A stretch of DNA of 64,000 nt from Limonium bicolor (Eukaryota > Streptophyta > Magnoliopsida > Caryophyllales > Plumbaginaceae): NCBI GenBank assembly GCA_023374045.1, contig CM041776.1:278730039-278794038 (forward strand). Direction: 5' to 3'. A program made the translations under genes and the position numbers. Below the pieces are notes generated by a model. That model worked only from the letters and a program-made list of their open reading frames with translations. It ran no database searches and was not told the DNA's origin. Positions 23,972 through 35,453 of the stretch are shown here, one piece after another (position 1 is the first letter of the stretch; every line of letters starts with the position of its first letter).

Positions 23972-24796
23972 CTCCCCCTTAAAAAAAACGTTATAGCATG
24001 TCTAGTTTATCCAATATAGTAAGTTTTAAGTTTATTAACCTTCTACTTAACTTTTTGTATGTCCTTGATTAAGTTGACATTAGGAAGACTTAATATTTGT
24101 TCTCTCAAGAGGTAAGCTTTCTAATGACCTTAGATATCATTTCTCACTTCATGATTCTTTTTGTTAACATGAGTAAATGAACTTACTTCTACTTTGTCTT
24201 TGATCTACTTTTGGGTAATATCTTTCTTCCTTTTCAAAATAGTTCAAATCTTATGGGTGAAATCTTAGAAAAGGGTGATGAAAAAAAAGAAGAAGCTTCG
24301 AAAAAAAAAAGAAAACCTCTTCCAAAAAATATATATGAAGCATTATGAGGTTGCAAGATTGCCTCAAAAAAAAGAATGAGAGTTTTTCCTTTTGTTTTTC
24401 TCCTAAATTCCCCGTTCTTTAAAATGAAAAAAATCATGGTTATTCAGAAACCCTTGAAAAATAGGGCTGAATGAAAAAAACACAACCATGATGAGAGTCT
24501 TGGCCACATTCAGAAACTCTTGAAAAATAGAGCTGAATGTTGGAAACCGGAAGAAGAGAGATGCAAAAACCCCTTATACAAAATAGCCCATGAGTTCTTG
24601 TTCCATTTTTGAGATTGAATGTTTTACTACTTACCCACTTGTATATTATTGATAGAATGAGAAAGATTAAGTGATGCTTATGATTAGAATCAAGTTGTTA
24701 GGAAAGAAATATCTCATTGCCATTCTAAAGTTTATTTTTTGTGCACAAGTAGTTACTCTTTCTTGATTTAATTTTGCTCGAGGACTAGCAAAAGGT

Positions 24797-24809
24797 AAGT
24801 GTAGGGCCT
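24797..24809 (+). other. Athila polypurine tract
   Basis: Purine-rich GGTAAGTGTAGGGCC-type sequence immediately before the 3' LTR start at 24810. Confidence 0.6.
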
Positions 24810-26375
24810 TGATAAGCCGTAGACTTATCATATTTTATAAGCTAGATTTGTAGTATTATTAGTTAAAATAAGGTTAGAATAGTTAGTATTTGCATTAATT
24901 TATATAAGAAGTCATTTTATATGTTCAGACTAATGCTCTTGGTGTTTTTCATGCAAGGAGCAAGTTTTTCATCAAAAACCGAACCTTGCCGGATATGAAG
25001 CCGGATCTCTCATGCACGGCACAAGTACACAGCAGAAATGGGACGTCGCCGGACATGGTGCCGGGTATGTTGTATCCGGCATAAGTAAAAGACGCGCCTG
25101 TCTACCAAGATGTCGGTTATTTACCGTTATCCAAACATTGATGCCGGGTATGATGCCGGATGGAATATGTCCGGCATAAGTGACTTTTCGCGCCAGGGCG
25201 GTTTCGACCGTTACAAATAGCACGTGTTTAATCCCGATGCCGGATGACTAGACCCGGCATGAGACCCGGCATCCGAAGAATTTTGTCTATAAAAGGCGCA
25301 AGAGGCTGAACATTTTGGGTGTTCATTCCACCATATTTCCACACACTTACTCCACAGAATAGACGTATTTCGACTGAAGAACTGCTGCACAACCATTCAA
25401 GAGAAGAAGAAGAAGATTTGGAAGAAGATTTAGAGGGTGAAGGCCATGTCAAAACTCTCCCTTCTTCTTGTATTTCCTTCTTCAATTCATGGGTGATTGA
25501 GTAGTAGTTCCTTCTGTTCTTGGTTGGGATGAAACTCTCTTTGTAAGACAATATGATCTTCTAATATAATTTTCAAGTTTATTAAGAGTGGTTCTTATTG
25601 AAAGAGAATTGGTTGATCTCTTTTTCTCTTCATGCAATTTTACTTGTGGAGGATAATCCCAAGTAGAATAGGTTAGACTCTCTTAATGATCTTCCTACTT
25701 CCTTCTTGTGAATTAAGAGTTAGTAGTAAGAGTGAGAATTAACCCACATTTCCCATTACTTTGTTCATTTCGTGGCATGATATATGCTCGGATTGTTAAT
25801 AGGTAGTGAGTCTTCTGTTTTCTTCTCGGAAACTGGAAAAGAATATGCATTATGACTATGCCGGATGCACTGCCGGGTGGCCAATGTCCGGCATATTCAA
25901 TGTCTTTGAATATGCCGTGCAAGTGGTATCCGGCAGGACACCCGGCGTGTTCAGTTGTTGGTTAATTCGAAGGCTTGTGTTTATGTTTCGAGTTCATATT
26001 GATGCTTAGATGGTTTTACTCCCTTAATCAAGAATAAATTCATTGTAGATACCATTAGTTTTGTTAGTTTTATTAGAATTAGAAAATCTATCATTTTCCC
26101 CCCTCTTTACTTAGTAATTACCAAGGCTAGGACTAATTTTCTATACAAGTCCCTAGGGTTCGACTTGCTTGGTCTTAATTTGCTTCCCTGCTACTTTTGA
26201 CCGGGTTTTGGTTTGCTACCCGTATAGATTGAGTAGGTTTTCCTTTATATTCATGTACTGCCGTGCTTGGTGCCGGGTAAGTTACACCCGGCACATTCTT
26301 GATTTCTTCCCCATGTTTCTGTTTAAGTTCTGTATATAAATGTGTATATATTACCTACTAAAATCTTTGTTAGCA
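24810..26375 (+). repeat. Athila 3' LTR (1566 bp)
   Basis: Near-identical to 15742-17323, including the U3 GCCGG/CCGGC cluster (24984-25270), TATA box (25287-25296) and the 9-bp stem near the end. Ends TTAGCA followed by the TSD copy TATAC. Confidence 0.95.
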
Positions 26376-26623
26376 TATACCAAGGTTCTCCAAAAATCAT
26401 GGTTTATTTACTTCGCCGTGTACTATAAATGACCGTTATTCTAAAATCCGTGGTTTATAAGTAAATTATATACCACGGTTCTCCAAAACCCATGGTTTAT
26501 TCACTCCGTCGTGTACTATAAATGACGGTTGCCCTAAAAACTGTGGTTTATAAACTTTAAACCATGATTTTTCATCTAACCGTGATTTAAATGTCGTCAT
26601 TTAAAATCTTTTTTCTACTAGTG
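26376..26623 (-). mobile_element. CACTA (En/Spm-like) terminus with subterminal repeats
   Basis: Two to three copies of an ACGGTTCTCCAAAA / CCGTGGTTTAT / CGTGTACTATAAATGACGG module run up to CTACTAGTG at 26615-26623. On the minus strand this end reads CACTAGTAGAAAAAAG, the usual CACTA terminal inverted repeat. Its left-hand continuation is at 15677-15741, beyond the Athila insertion. No transposase is seen; the opposite terminus is not in view. Confidence 0.75.
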
Positions 26624-27521
26624 GCTTGAGGCCTGTATTAATATTTTTTACAATAATGTGCATAACGACATTCTTATTATATTTTAAAGTTACATACTAT
26701 CTTTTTCTAACTTTTTGTCACTACAACTTACTAAATTACTACTATTTAAAGATAGACATCCAACCATAAAACTAAGTTTTCAGCCGCATATTTCGTAAAT
26801 CTGTTAACATTAGATACCAAATATATTCTATTTAAAATAAAGATTCTCAAAGAGTAATAGTTTTTTAATAAAATATTGACCACCGAATATGTATAAAGAA
26901 GTAGATATGGGTTAGAAATAAAAAAATATATCTCTTAAAATTTTAAAATTAATTTTATAATTTTTAGACTCAGAGTCATTGGGTGAATGACATATAGCAG
27001 AAAGCTATAAAGACTCGAATTTTAAAAAAGTTCAACCTAGAAAATTTGCATTTTACATTAGATGAAGTATATTTTTAACACATTTCTTTAGTTTCTTAAT
27101 CAATGTTTTATAACGCAGAGTAAACCATTACTATTATATATTAATCTATTAGAACTTAGTATTTATGTTCTGGACTAGGGAGTGGTTTTAATGTTGTTGA
27201 AGTTTCTTTTAGAAAATCCAAACGTCTCGATTAAGACATATACTAACCATGATGTATTCGTGAAAGAAAAATGGCACAATCAATTAAGAAAAATCAATAT
27301 TCCTATTAATATCATGAAAGATTACAAAACTTGCACTTCACTTAATGATACATGTTGGGTATACCCACTACACCACACAAAAAAGTCCACGTTCTGCCTC
27401 ATCTATGCACACTAGTTTGGTCGACATCTTTCATTCAGATAAATTCACTAACTAGATGAAAACCAAGAGCATATTGTTCATACAACCAACAATGGATGTT
27501 TTGGTTTAGTATGAACTCTTA
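26624..27521. other. AT-rich non-coding DNA
   Basis: Nothing recognised. The open frame at 27182-27415 (77 codons) resembles no family I know and is not supported. Confidence 0.5.
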
Positions 27522-27938
27522 GGGAATGTTTGTTTCGAGAGGGGAAACAAAATTGAAAATCAGAAATAGAATGAGGAGACTAAAAAAGAATTCCTTTGAT
27601 TTTCCTGTCTATCTGATTGAGCCGGGGAAAATGAAATAAATAGTCGGTCAACGGTTTTCGGTCAATGGTCAACGATTGTTGCCTGTCGGTCAACAATAAT
27701 TAATTATTAGTCAACATTAACTGGTCACCGGTCAATGGTCATTAGTCATTGGTCTATGCCGCCGGTCAAAGTGTACTATGGAAAGGGAATCTCATTCCCT
27801 AGTAGGGGTGGGGAATCAAGTTTGGGGGTTTTGGTAATCTCATTTTTTTTTTCTTAAAATAGGAAAAACTGGCAAACAAATAGCATGAAACAAAATCATT
27901 CTGATTCCCTTTTCTGATTACCCCAAAAGAAACTCCCC
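27522..27938. mobile_element. Harbinger-like MITE copy A with W-box cluster
   Basis: Begins GGGAATGTTTGTTTCGAG after TTA and ends AAACTCCCC before TTG, so the three-base target duplication is imperfect. The ends are GGG..GTTTGTTTC-type inverted repeats seen in PIF/Harbinger MITEs. The centre (about 27640-27775) has six GGTCAA and one AGTCAA words. It shares about 400 bp with copy B at 41953-42334. Confidence 0.8.
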
Positions 27939-28698
27939 TTGCACTTTAGCTCTCTAGAAAATGTACTGATATTTTGTGAAGCCCTGACGAAGATCATTGA
28001 ACTCTTGTTTTGACTTTATTATGCATTAGCATCAAATGTGAGAGAGAAGGGGGAAAGGGGGCACTTGCCCTCCCAAAAAATTTTAAAAATTTGTTAATAT
28101 TATATGTTCCTAATTTTCATAAAGTAACTTTTTAATTGATTATAAATGTGTTAGTTTATTTAATATATTGGCATGAAATAACTTACTATTTTACTTAAAT
28201 TATTGTAGTGAAGTAATTTATTTTTTGTTTTTTTATGCCTGGTTTTTTGTATACGTAGGAACCTGCAACTGCTACTCTTAGAGTGTGCTCGTACAAGTAT
28301 GGATGAGAAAGTGAAGGTTGAAGGATTCAAACTCGGGACCAATTGATCCTCTTCTTCTTTCACCACCAACTCAGATGTCCGGGTTGGACCAGATTATTTA
28401 TTATTACTCTAACACATTTTATTTTTAAAAAAGGTAATTTTTAATTATTTAAATATTGATATTATAATTAAGTGCATTCTAATAAAATTTATATATTTAT
28501 TAATATCGTAATATCATTTAAATATACAATTACAAAATTCACACTTTATTTCTAAAGCATGTGGAGTCGGCTAATATGATTCATATTATGAAGTTTAACA
28601 GAGCAACATATATATATATATGAAAATAAAAATACAAAAGATAGAAAGAATATAGAATTATGACAAGAATTGATGAAGGGGTGGAGAGTATGTTTATT
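27939..28698. other. AT-rich non-coding DNA
   Basis: No gene or element recognised. Includes a short (TA)n run at about 28607-28621. Confidence 0.5.
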
Positions 28699-28962
28699 GA
28701 AAACTAGACAAAGTGGTTTCTGAGACGCTCCCCTGCTGTGCGAAGTCGACGTGGTTTCTGAGACGCAGAAAAGGAGAGTCGAAGGGGAAAACCTAAATCG
28801 AAGGCGTCGCTTGTCGATCTACAACGGAGGACCAGGAGGCGACCCACTGGTGCCTAGATTCACTCCCCAGTCTCTCTCGGCGGCAAATAGGGAGCAAACA
28901 AAACCAAAGATTTTTGAGTTCAAAGCTCCTCTGGTGGATGAAACCGTGAAATTGCGGCGTCC

Positions 28963-30285
28963 ATGGATTTTGAATTCCAGGCGGCTCATTCGCAAGATGG
29001 TAGTCGATCTAGAAAGAAAAAGCGCCCTCTTCCGGATAATCAAGATTTGATTCCAGATGGAGTTCCTGTTGCTGAGTGGGTGAAGGGGTCCTTCTGTGAT
29101 GTTGTTGCGGAGCGTAAAAAGGTTGATTTGGCGGAACTTTCAGATGAAGACTTCTCGGAGGATGAAGAGCCGATTCAGGATGATGTGATGGTAAATGACG
29201 ATGAGCTTTGCCCCACTATCACTCTTCCTAAAGAAATTGACAGAAGTATTCAAAAGGAGTGGAGAAAGGCTGTGATTATCAAGCTTATCGGTAAATCCTT
29301 TCCTGCTCATATATTGTATGATCGATTAGTCCAACGGTGGAAATTGGGCGGTAATTTCGATTTTGCTCCGCTAGGTAATGGGTATTACACAGTTAAGTTT
29401 GAAAGAAAAAAGGATAGGGATTATGTGTTAACTGAAGGTCCATGGGTTATCTCTGACCACTATCTATCGGTGAGGAAATGGTCTACAGGCTTTGATGTTA
29501 ATACGGAAGCTCTGTCTAGTATGGATGTTTGGATTAAATTTCCTGATCTGGGCCAAGAATACCAAACTGAAGCGGTTCTTTCTATTATTGGAGCGAGGGT
29601 TGGAGCTGTCCGGAAAGTGTCGATTACGAAGTCTAAGATGGGGGTGCTTTATGGTAGAGTCTGTGTCTCAGTTGATTTGACGAAGCCGCTGATCGGAAAG
29701 TTCAGATTTAAGAACCGTACTTACTGCATAATGTATGAGGGAGTTCACCTGGTTTGTTTTAGGTGTGGTTGCTTTGGGCATCATTTCTCAAAGTGCCCAA
29801 GAATAGATGATGATAAGGCCCCTGTAAATGAGGGTGGTTTCAAAGTCGTGCAAGAGACCCCGGTGGAAACTCCCCCTCAAGATCAGGCTGATTTTGGTCC
29901 GTGGATGACAGTTAACAGAAGGCGGAGAGCAGCTGGTAAAAGGAATACCACTAAGACCAAGGAAGCTCCTGTTAAAGAGGCTTCTACTTCAGCTCGTACA
30001 CCTGAAAATCCTTTTTCTGTTTTAGGGAATAAGGAACAAGGAGAGTATGAGTCTATAGTGAAGGATTCTCTTGAAGCTAGTAGCAAACCTGAGGAGTTGC
30101 TTTCAGATGCTATGGGGGTAGAAATCAGTCGGATTCCTGTTTCACAGGCACCTGATAAAGCCACAGTTCTGGATGTTCCAAGCAACCAGAAGCAGGACCT
30201 GGTGATAGTGGGTTCTAAACCTATCAACCGGGCAGAACGATCGCACGATGTGGAGAATCTTGGGGCTCTTAAATCCCAGCCCTAA
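28963..30285 (+). CDS. LINE ORF1 protein (DUF4283, CCHC zinc knuckle)
   Basis: An open frame of 440 codons. An acidic N-terminal part is followed by a DUF4283 region (about residues 85-230, including WKLGGNFDFAPLGNGYY and GPWVISDHYL) and a CX2CX4HX4C knuckle, CFRCGCFGHHFSKC, near residue 265; the C-terminal third is polar and probably disordered. Plant L1 ORF1 proteins bind element RNA to form the RNP. The ATG at 28963 was chosen because it leads into the conserved part; a 99-codon frame at 28751-29050 overlaps the start in another frame and may only be leader. The frame is intact while ORF2 is not. Confidence 0.88.
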   Translation: MDFEFQAAHSQDGSRSRKKKRPLPDNQDLIPDGVPVAEWVKGSFCDVVAERKKVDLAELSDEDFSEDEEPIQDDVMVNDDELCPTITLPKEIDRSIQKEWRKAVIIKLIGKSFPAHILYDRLVQRWKLGGNFDFAPLGNGYYTVKFERKKDRDYVLTEGPWVISDHYLSVRKWSTGFDVNTEALSSMDVWIKFPDLGQEYQTEAVLSIIGARVGAVRKVSITKSKMGVLYGRVCVSVDLTKPLIGKFRFKNRTYCIMYEGVHLVCFRCGCFGHHFSKCPRIDDDKAPVNEGGFKVVQETPVETPPQDQADFGPWMTVNRRRRAAGKRNTTKTKEAPVKEASTSARTPENPFSVLGNKEQGEYESIVKDSLEASSKPEELLSDAMGVEISRIPVSQAPDKATVLDVPSNQKQDLVIVGSKPINRAERSHDVENLGALKSQP

Positions 30286-30341
30286 ACCAGGTTTTATCTT
30301 TCCACTCTATCTCTTTTTAGGTCTTATGGTTTCTTTAATTA

Positions 30342-33300
30342 ATATGTTGTCATGGGATGTTAGAGGAGCTGCTAAATCATCTTTTTCCGTGTATTAAGAA
30401 TTTGATTTCTGAGCATAAACCTAGTGTTATTTTTCTCTGTGAGCCTAGGATTAGTGGGGCTCAAGCTGATGGTATTATTAGGAAAATTGGATATCCTAAT
30501 AGTTTCTGTGTGGAGGCTGCTGGTTTTAGTGGTGGGCTTTGGTTAATTTGGAATTCTTCTGTGATCATTGATGTGTTAAAATCTGACAGCCAATATATTC
30601 ATGCGCGCCTGAAATTTGATAAGTTTTCTGTTTTTTTCCACTTTTGTCTATGCTAAACCTGATGATTCTGCGCGAGTCTCGCTCTGGAATTCTTTGTCTT
30701 CTATTCCGAAAGATGACCACCCTTGGATTTGTATGGGTGATTTTAATTCCATATTATCTTTATCTGATAAAAAAGGGGGGGGTTAGATCCTTAAATAGAG
30801 GTAGTAAAGCTTTTTTAGACTGGTTCCATTCGAATGGTTTATTTGAGATTCCTTCTGAAGGCTGTAAATTTTCCTGGACCAACGGTTCTATTTTTGTCAA
30901 ACTGGATAGAGTTTTGGCTTCCTGTAATTGGTTCGAGCATTTTCCTTCCACGAAATGCATCATTCTGCCTAGGTTTGGTTCTGACCACTCCCCCATTCTG
31001 ACGGGTATCCATCATAAAGAACCTCCTGCTAGGTTTCCTAAACCCTTTCGCTTTCTGGTTGCTTGGGCTGCTCATGATGAGTTTAACCAACTTGTTAGAG
31101 AATCCTGGATTCCGGGACTGAATGTTTCTAATAATCTGTCTCGTTTAGCTAATTCTCTAAACACTTGGAATAGAGAGACTTTTGGGAACATTTTCTGGAA
31201 AAAGAAGAGACTCCTAGCTAGGCTGGCTGGTACTCAAAAAGCTCTTGAGAAGAGTCAAAATCCCTTCTTAAGAAACTTGGAGAAGAAGCTTAGTATTGAA
31301 TTAGAGGATATCCTTCTAGCTGAGGAATCTCTTTGGTTCCAAAAATCTAGGGAGAAATGGCTTTGCTATGGAGATAAGAATACAAGTTATTTCCACAGGA
31401 AAACCCTAATCAGAAGGGCTAGAGCTAGAATTCTCTCTTTAGAGGACAACTCTGGGAAAAGGTAGAGGGAGATGAGAATTTATAAATCTGGCTGTCTCTT
31501 TCTTTAGGAATCTTTACAAAGGAGCCTACTAGTAATCTTCACACCCTAGGCCATGATTTCCCTGAGATTAATTCGAATATTCTGGAGTCCATATCGATTA
31601 CCCCTGATCTTCATGAAATTGAGGAAGTTTTGAAATCTATGGGTAGCCTTAAAGCCCCTGGTCCAGATGGCTTCCATGCATGGTTCTATAAAAAATAGTG
31701 GGACATTGTTAAATCTGATGTTTATGATTTTATTTTTAAAGCTTTCAGCTCTGGGAGATTTGAAAAGTGCATTAATGAAACCCTCTTGTGTCTCATCCCT
31801 AAGACCCCTAACCCCATTTCAATAAAACAATTTAGGCCCATTGCTCTCTGTAATGTTTCCTATAAGATCCTTTCTAAAATCTTGCGAATCGAATCAAAGT
31901 CTTTCTTCCGGATGTTGTCTCCCCTTTTCAAACTAGTTTTGTCCCCAACCGTCATATCCAGGACAACCATGTAATTATGCAAGAAGTCCTCTACCGATGA
32001 GAGAACTAAGGCTAAAGAGGGTTGGGTTGCTGTTAAAGTTGATCTTGAAAAAGCCTATGATAGATTATCTTGGAGTTTCATAAGGGATACCTTACATTGT
32101 CTTAATCTGCCTAGTATTATCAATCTATTATGTTTTGTGTTGAATCGGTTGGCTTGAGAGTCCTTTGGAAGGATACCAATCTGAAACCTTTCTTTCTTCT
32201 AGGGGAATCAGACAAGGGGATCCCATCTCCCCATATTTGTTTGTATTATGCATGGAGAGATTATCCCACATCATAGGGTGGCATGTTAGAAACAAAAGTT
32301 GGAAACCAATCAGAATCTGCCATAGTGGCCCTTGTATTTCCCACTTGTTTTTTGCGGATGATTTAGTTCTTATGGGGTCTGCTTCTGAAGCTAATATCTC
32401 ATGCATGAAATCTGTTTTGGACATTTTCTGTGCTGCTTCTGGTGAGAGGATAAGCTTGGAGAAATCCAAACTCATCTTTTCCAAAAATGTGGCGCCTGGC
32501 AATAAGATTAGAATTAGCCAAGCGGTAGGCATCCCTGTAGCTGATAATTTTGGCAAATATCTTGGTATTAACTTAATCCAGGGTAGAATTAATTCAAACT
32601 TGTTTTGATTTGGTGGAAAAAGTTAGGAGTAGGATTGCGGGTTGGAAAGCCAATTCCTTTTCCTTTGCTGGGCGATTAGTGTTAGCTAAATCCGTTATTG
32701 AAGCAGTTCCTACTTTTCATATGATGTCCCAAAAGATCCCTACTAACATTTGTGCTACCATTGATAAAATTTGTAGGTGTTTTCTTTGGGGTCATAGAGA
32801 AAATGATAGGAAGTTACATACGATTGCTTGGCCCCTATTTGTAAACCTAAAACTGAAGGTGGCTTAGGTCCAGGGACATTAATGTCATGAAATAAAGCTT
32901 GTCTTGCTAAACTAAGCTGGAGATTTTTGCAAAATCAAAATAGCTTTTGGGCTAAGGTGTTAGCTAATAAGTACAGGAGACCCCATGTTAGAACAACATC
33001 TAGTACTTGGAAAAATATTTGGGCTAGTAAAGATCTTATTGATTTTGGCTCTAGGTGGAAATTAGGGGATGGTCAATCTATTTCTTTTTGGCTGGACAGG
33101 TGGCTGTATGATGAACCACTAAGCTCCTTCATTTTAAATAATTCTGATGTTGATTTAACTGCTAAGGTTTCGCATCTATGGGTGACTGGAACTGGTTGGA
33201 ATTTTGACTATCTTAATGGTATTCTTCTTGCTAGGATTCTCTCTACCTTATCTAGTAAATTTATATCAGAGGAGGCAGGGACTGACAGTATATTTTGGTC

Positions 33301-34356
33301 GGATAGCAATAATGGTTCGCTATCAGTTTCCAGTGCGTATGCTAGATTGTCTAGTAAGGGGGCTAGAGATCAGATTTGGAAAGTAATATGGGATATGAAA
33401 ATTCCTGAAAAAGTTAAATGCTTTCTCTGGTTTGCTTCTCATAATGCTCTGAAAACGAAATCATTATTGTTCAGATTTGGTCTTATTGCTACTCACACTT
33501 GTGATGTTTGTGATGATAGGGAGGATACAGAACATATCTTACGGCACTGTCCTGTTGCAGTAGAGGCATGGAGATGGTCAAGGATAATATCTCTACCATT
33601 GGACTCTCCCAGTTAAGCTTTAGAGATTGGTTGCTCATAAACCTGATCCTCTCGGTCTGTTACACGCTTTGAAGGATTTAAGTGGGCACAAATTTTTGCT
33701 GTCACGTGCCAGACTCTTGGCATTGGAGAAACTTCGTTCCATAATAACATTGCTGAAACATCCCTTCCTATGTCTCTAATGCATAGAAGAATTCATAGTT
33801 CTCTTTTACTTTATTTCCTCTTATGATGCTAGGTCTGTAATGAAAGGGCGAGACAGAACAAAGGGATGGAACCCCTCCTCCCGATACTTTGAAGATTAAT
33901 TCGGATGCGTCTAGAAACAACCTGGCGAGACAATGTAGCAGGCGTTGTAGAGATTGTAAGGAGAGTGGATCTGCGGCTTTTTCCGATACTGGAGATGTGG
34001 ATGTGCTCGAAGCTGAACTATGGGTATTTGTGAAGCTTTAAACATGGCACGAAACCAGAGTTACCAAAGAACCATAATAGAATCGGATTCAGATGAGGCA
34101 GTTCAGCTTCTGCTAAGGGATCTCCAACCTAGTCACCCTCCAGCGAATCTTATCTCTAGATGTAAATGTGTTGCAATCTCTTAGCTGCTGCTCTATTTGT
34201 AACATTAGCCGAGAGCAGAACTCTCTAGCTGATAGTCTAGCTAATCTATCATTTAGTCCAGGATGGACGTGTATAAACCTTGTGGAACCTCCGGGTAATA
34301 TCCTTCCCATCCTTACCTGTGAGCGTCCTCCTCATGTAGTCGGTGCTTCTGTTTGA
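30342..34356 (+). pseudogene. LINE ORF2: endonuclease, reverse transcriptase, zf-RVT, RNase H, decayed
   Basis: The endonuclease domain begins at 30342 (LSWDVRG) but soon shifts frame; GDFN lies near 30735 and GSDHSPI in 30644-31465. The RT region has LKAPGPDGFH, FRPIALCNVSYKI, VDLEKAYDRLSW, RQGDPISPYLF and the catalytic FADD block (32165-32608), spread over several frames with stops. A zf-RVT domain is in 32927-33616 (WKLGDGQSISFWLDRW, C-C-H-C spacing near CDVCDD). An RNase H remnant runs about 33880-34356. Normal role: target-primed reverse transcription in the nucleus. Confidence 0.88.
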
Positions 34357-34406
34357 ATGAAATAAGTTCCCATGTTGACCCAAAAAAAAAAAGAAAACTA
34401 GACAAA

Positions 34407-35445
34407 AATTAGTAAAAACAATTGAGATAGAAAAACCCTATAAATGACAACATTATTAAGGTACCAAAATTTTAGAAAGCAAAAAACATCTAATTATGTG
34501 TATATATAGTTAATGGTTTAAAATTTTATACCTCCCCTCGCCAAAAAAAAAACATAATTTGGGATTAGCATCGAAACCATTTACAAGACTTATGATGTAT
34601 TATGACAATTTGGATGCGAATATGGAAAAAACGCAACTAACAAGTTTGCTTAATTTGTATCAACTAAACCCAACTCAAATAATGCTCCCAAATTTGGCCC
34701 TTAAACCTGAAAAAATCGAACAAACCAAAGACTAACCCAAATCAAAAATATCCAAGCTAAAATTAAACAAACTAAAGTCACCTGAACTGAAACCACCCGA
34801 ACTAGTTTAAACCAATCTGATACTTCATAAGACCGAACTAAACCCAAAAGATCAAATTAATTTGATCTGACCTGCCATGATCTTAATCGAACCAAATATT
34901 AAATATCTACAATTGACTTAAATTAAACCAAACGGAACTGAACCTTAACCAAGTAACCCAAATTATAAGCTCTGATTATAGATACCATTAATTGAAATTT
35001 TAATTATGATTATACATCTTTCAAAAAATAATTAAAATAATGTATTCTATCAGTATGCTTACAGCAATAATATATTAACAATAAATTTCCATTTCCAAGG
35101 TATAAAATTGATTAATTAGGAAAAAGACTAAAAAAGTATTCTTTGAATTATATATGCACATGATCCGTGAAAATATATGGTCTTAAATTAAATCACTCCC
35201 TTAAATTTTTCTACTTAACATTAGATTTTGATGTCAACTCAATCTTTAGGTAAGAATATCAAACGAGTCTTAGATCTTTAATCTAGAGAAAATAATTTAA
35301 ATAGTTGTCATTAGTTATTGAATTCAAATTTGGAGAAAACAACTATTTTGTCACTGGTCAAGAACAATTCCACTATCTCATGACGAAAGTCAAACATATT
35401 GGTGAGGGATAGTGGGCAAATGGCTAGGAGATGTTATACAAGAGT
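34407..35445. other. Non-coding DNA with a degenerate CCGAA/AACC-rich stretch
   Basis: At about 34660-34970 words such as AAACCCAACT, CTGAACCTTAACC and CCGAACTA recur in a decayed way, resembling the subterminal arrays of the hAT-like element that starts at 35454. It may be a second, much older copy. The rest is AT-rich with no gene seen. Confidence 0.4.
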
Positions 35446-35453
35446 CCAAAGTT

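Larger units (their letters stand above)
23734..24809 (+). other. Athila 3' non-coding region, no env-like ORF
   Basis: About 1.1 kb between integrase and the 3' LTR. It holds a 7-bp-stem hairpin at 23930-23947, a PPT-like G-rich block at 23955-23971, A-rich imperfect repeats at about 24280-24550 (CAGAAACYCTTGAAAAATAG twice) and the PPT just before 24810. No ORF3 is present, unlike the minus-strand element at 58345-59427. Confidence 0.75.
15742..26375 (+). mobile_element. Athila-lineage Ty3/gypsy retrotransposon, structurally complete
   Basis: Two LTRs (15742-17323 and 24810-26375), a tRNA-Asp-type PBS, gag, a protease-RT-RNase H-integrase region, a PPT and a perfect 5-bp target duplication TATAC at 15737-15741 and 26376-26380. 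RT and gag motifs are typical of Athila. The LTRs differ by scattered substitutions and small indels (1582 against 1566 bp), so insertion is fairly recent, yet gag and pol contain several frameshifts, so it cannot make its own proteins. No ORF3/env-like gene lies between integrase and the 3' LTR. It landed inside a CACTA element. Confidence 0.95.
28713..34392 (+). mobile_element. Full-length plant L1-type LINE
   Basis: Bounded by a perfect 14-bp target duplication GAAAACTAGACAAA at 28699-28712 and 34393-34406, with an 11-base poly(A) at the 3' end. It has ORF1 (DUF4283 and zinc knuckle) and an ORF2 region with endonuclease, RT, zf-RVT and RNase H blocks. The 5' end carries a 38-bp direct duplication (GTGGTTTCTGAGACGC at 28713 and again at 28751). 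ORF2 is broken, so the copy is not autonomous now. Confidence 0.93.
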
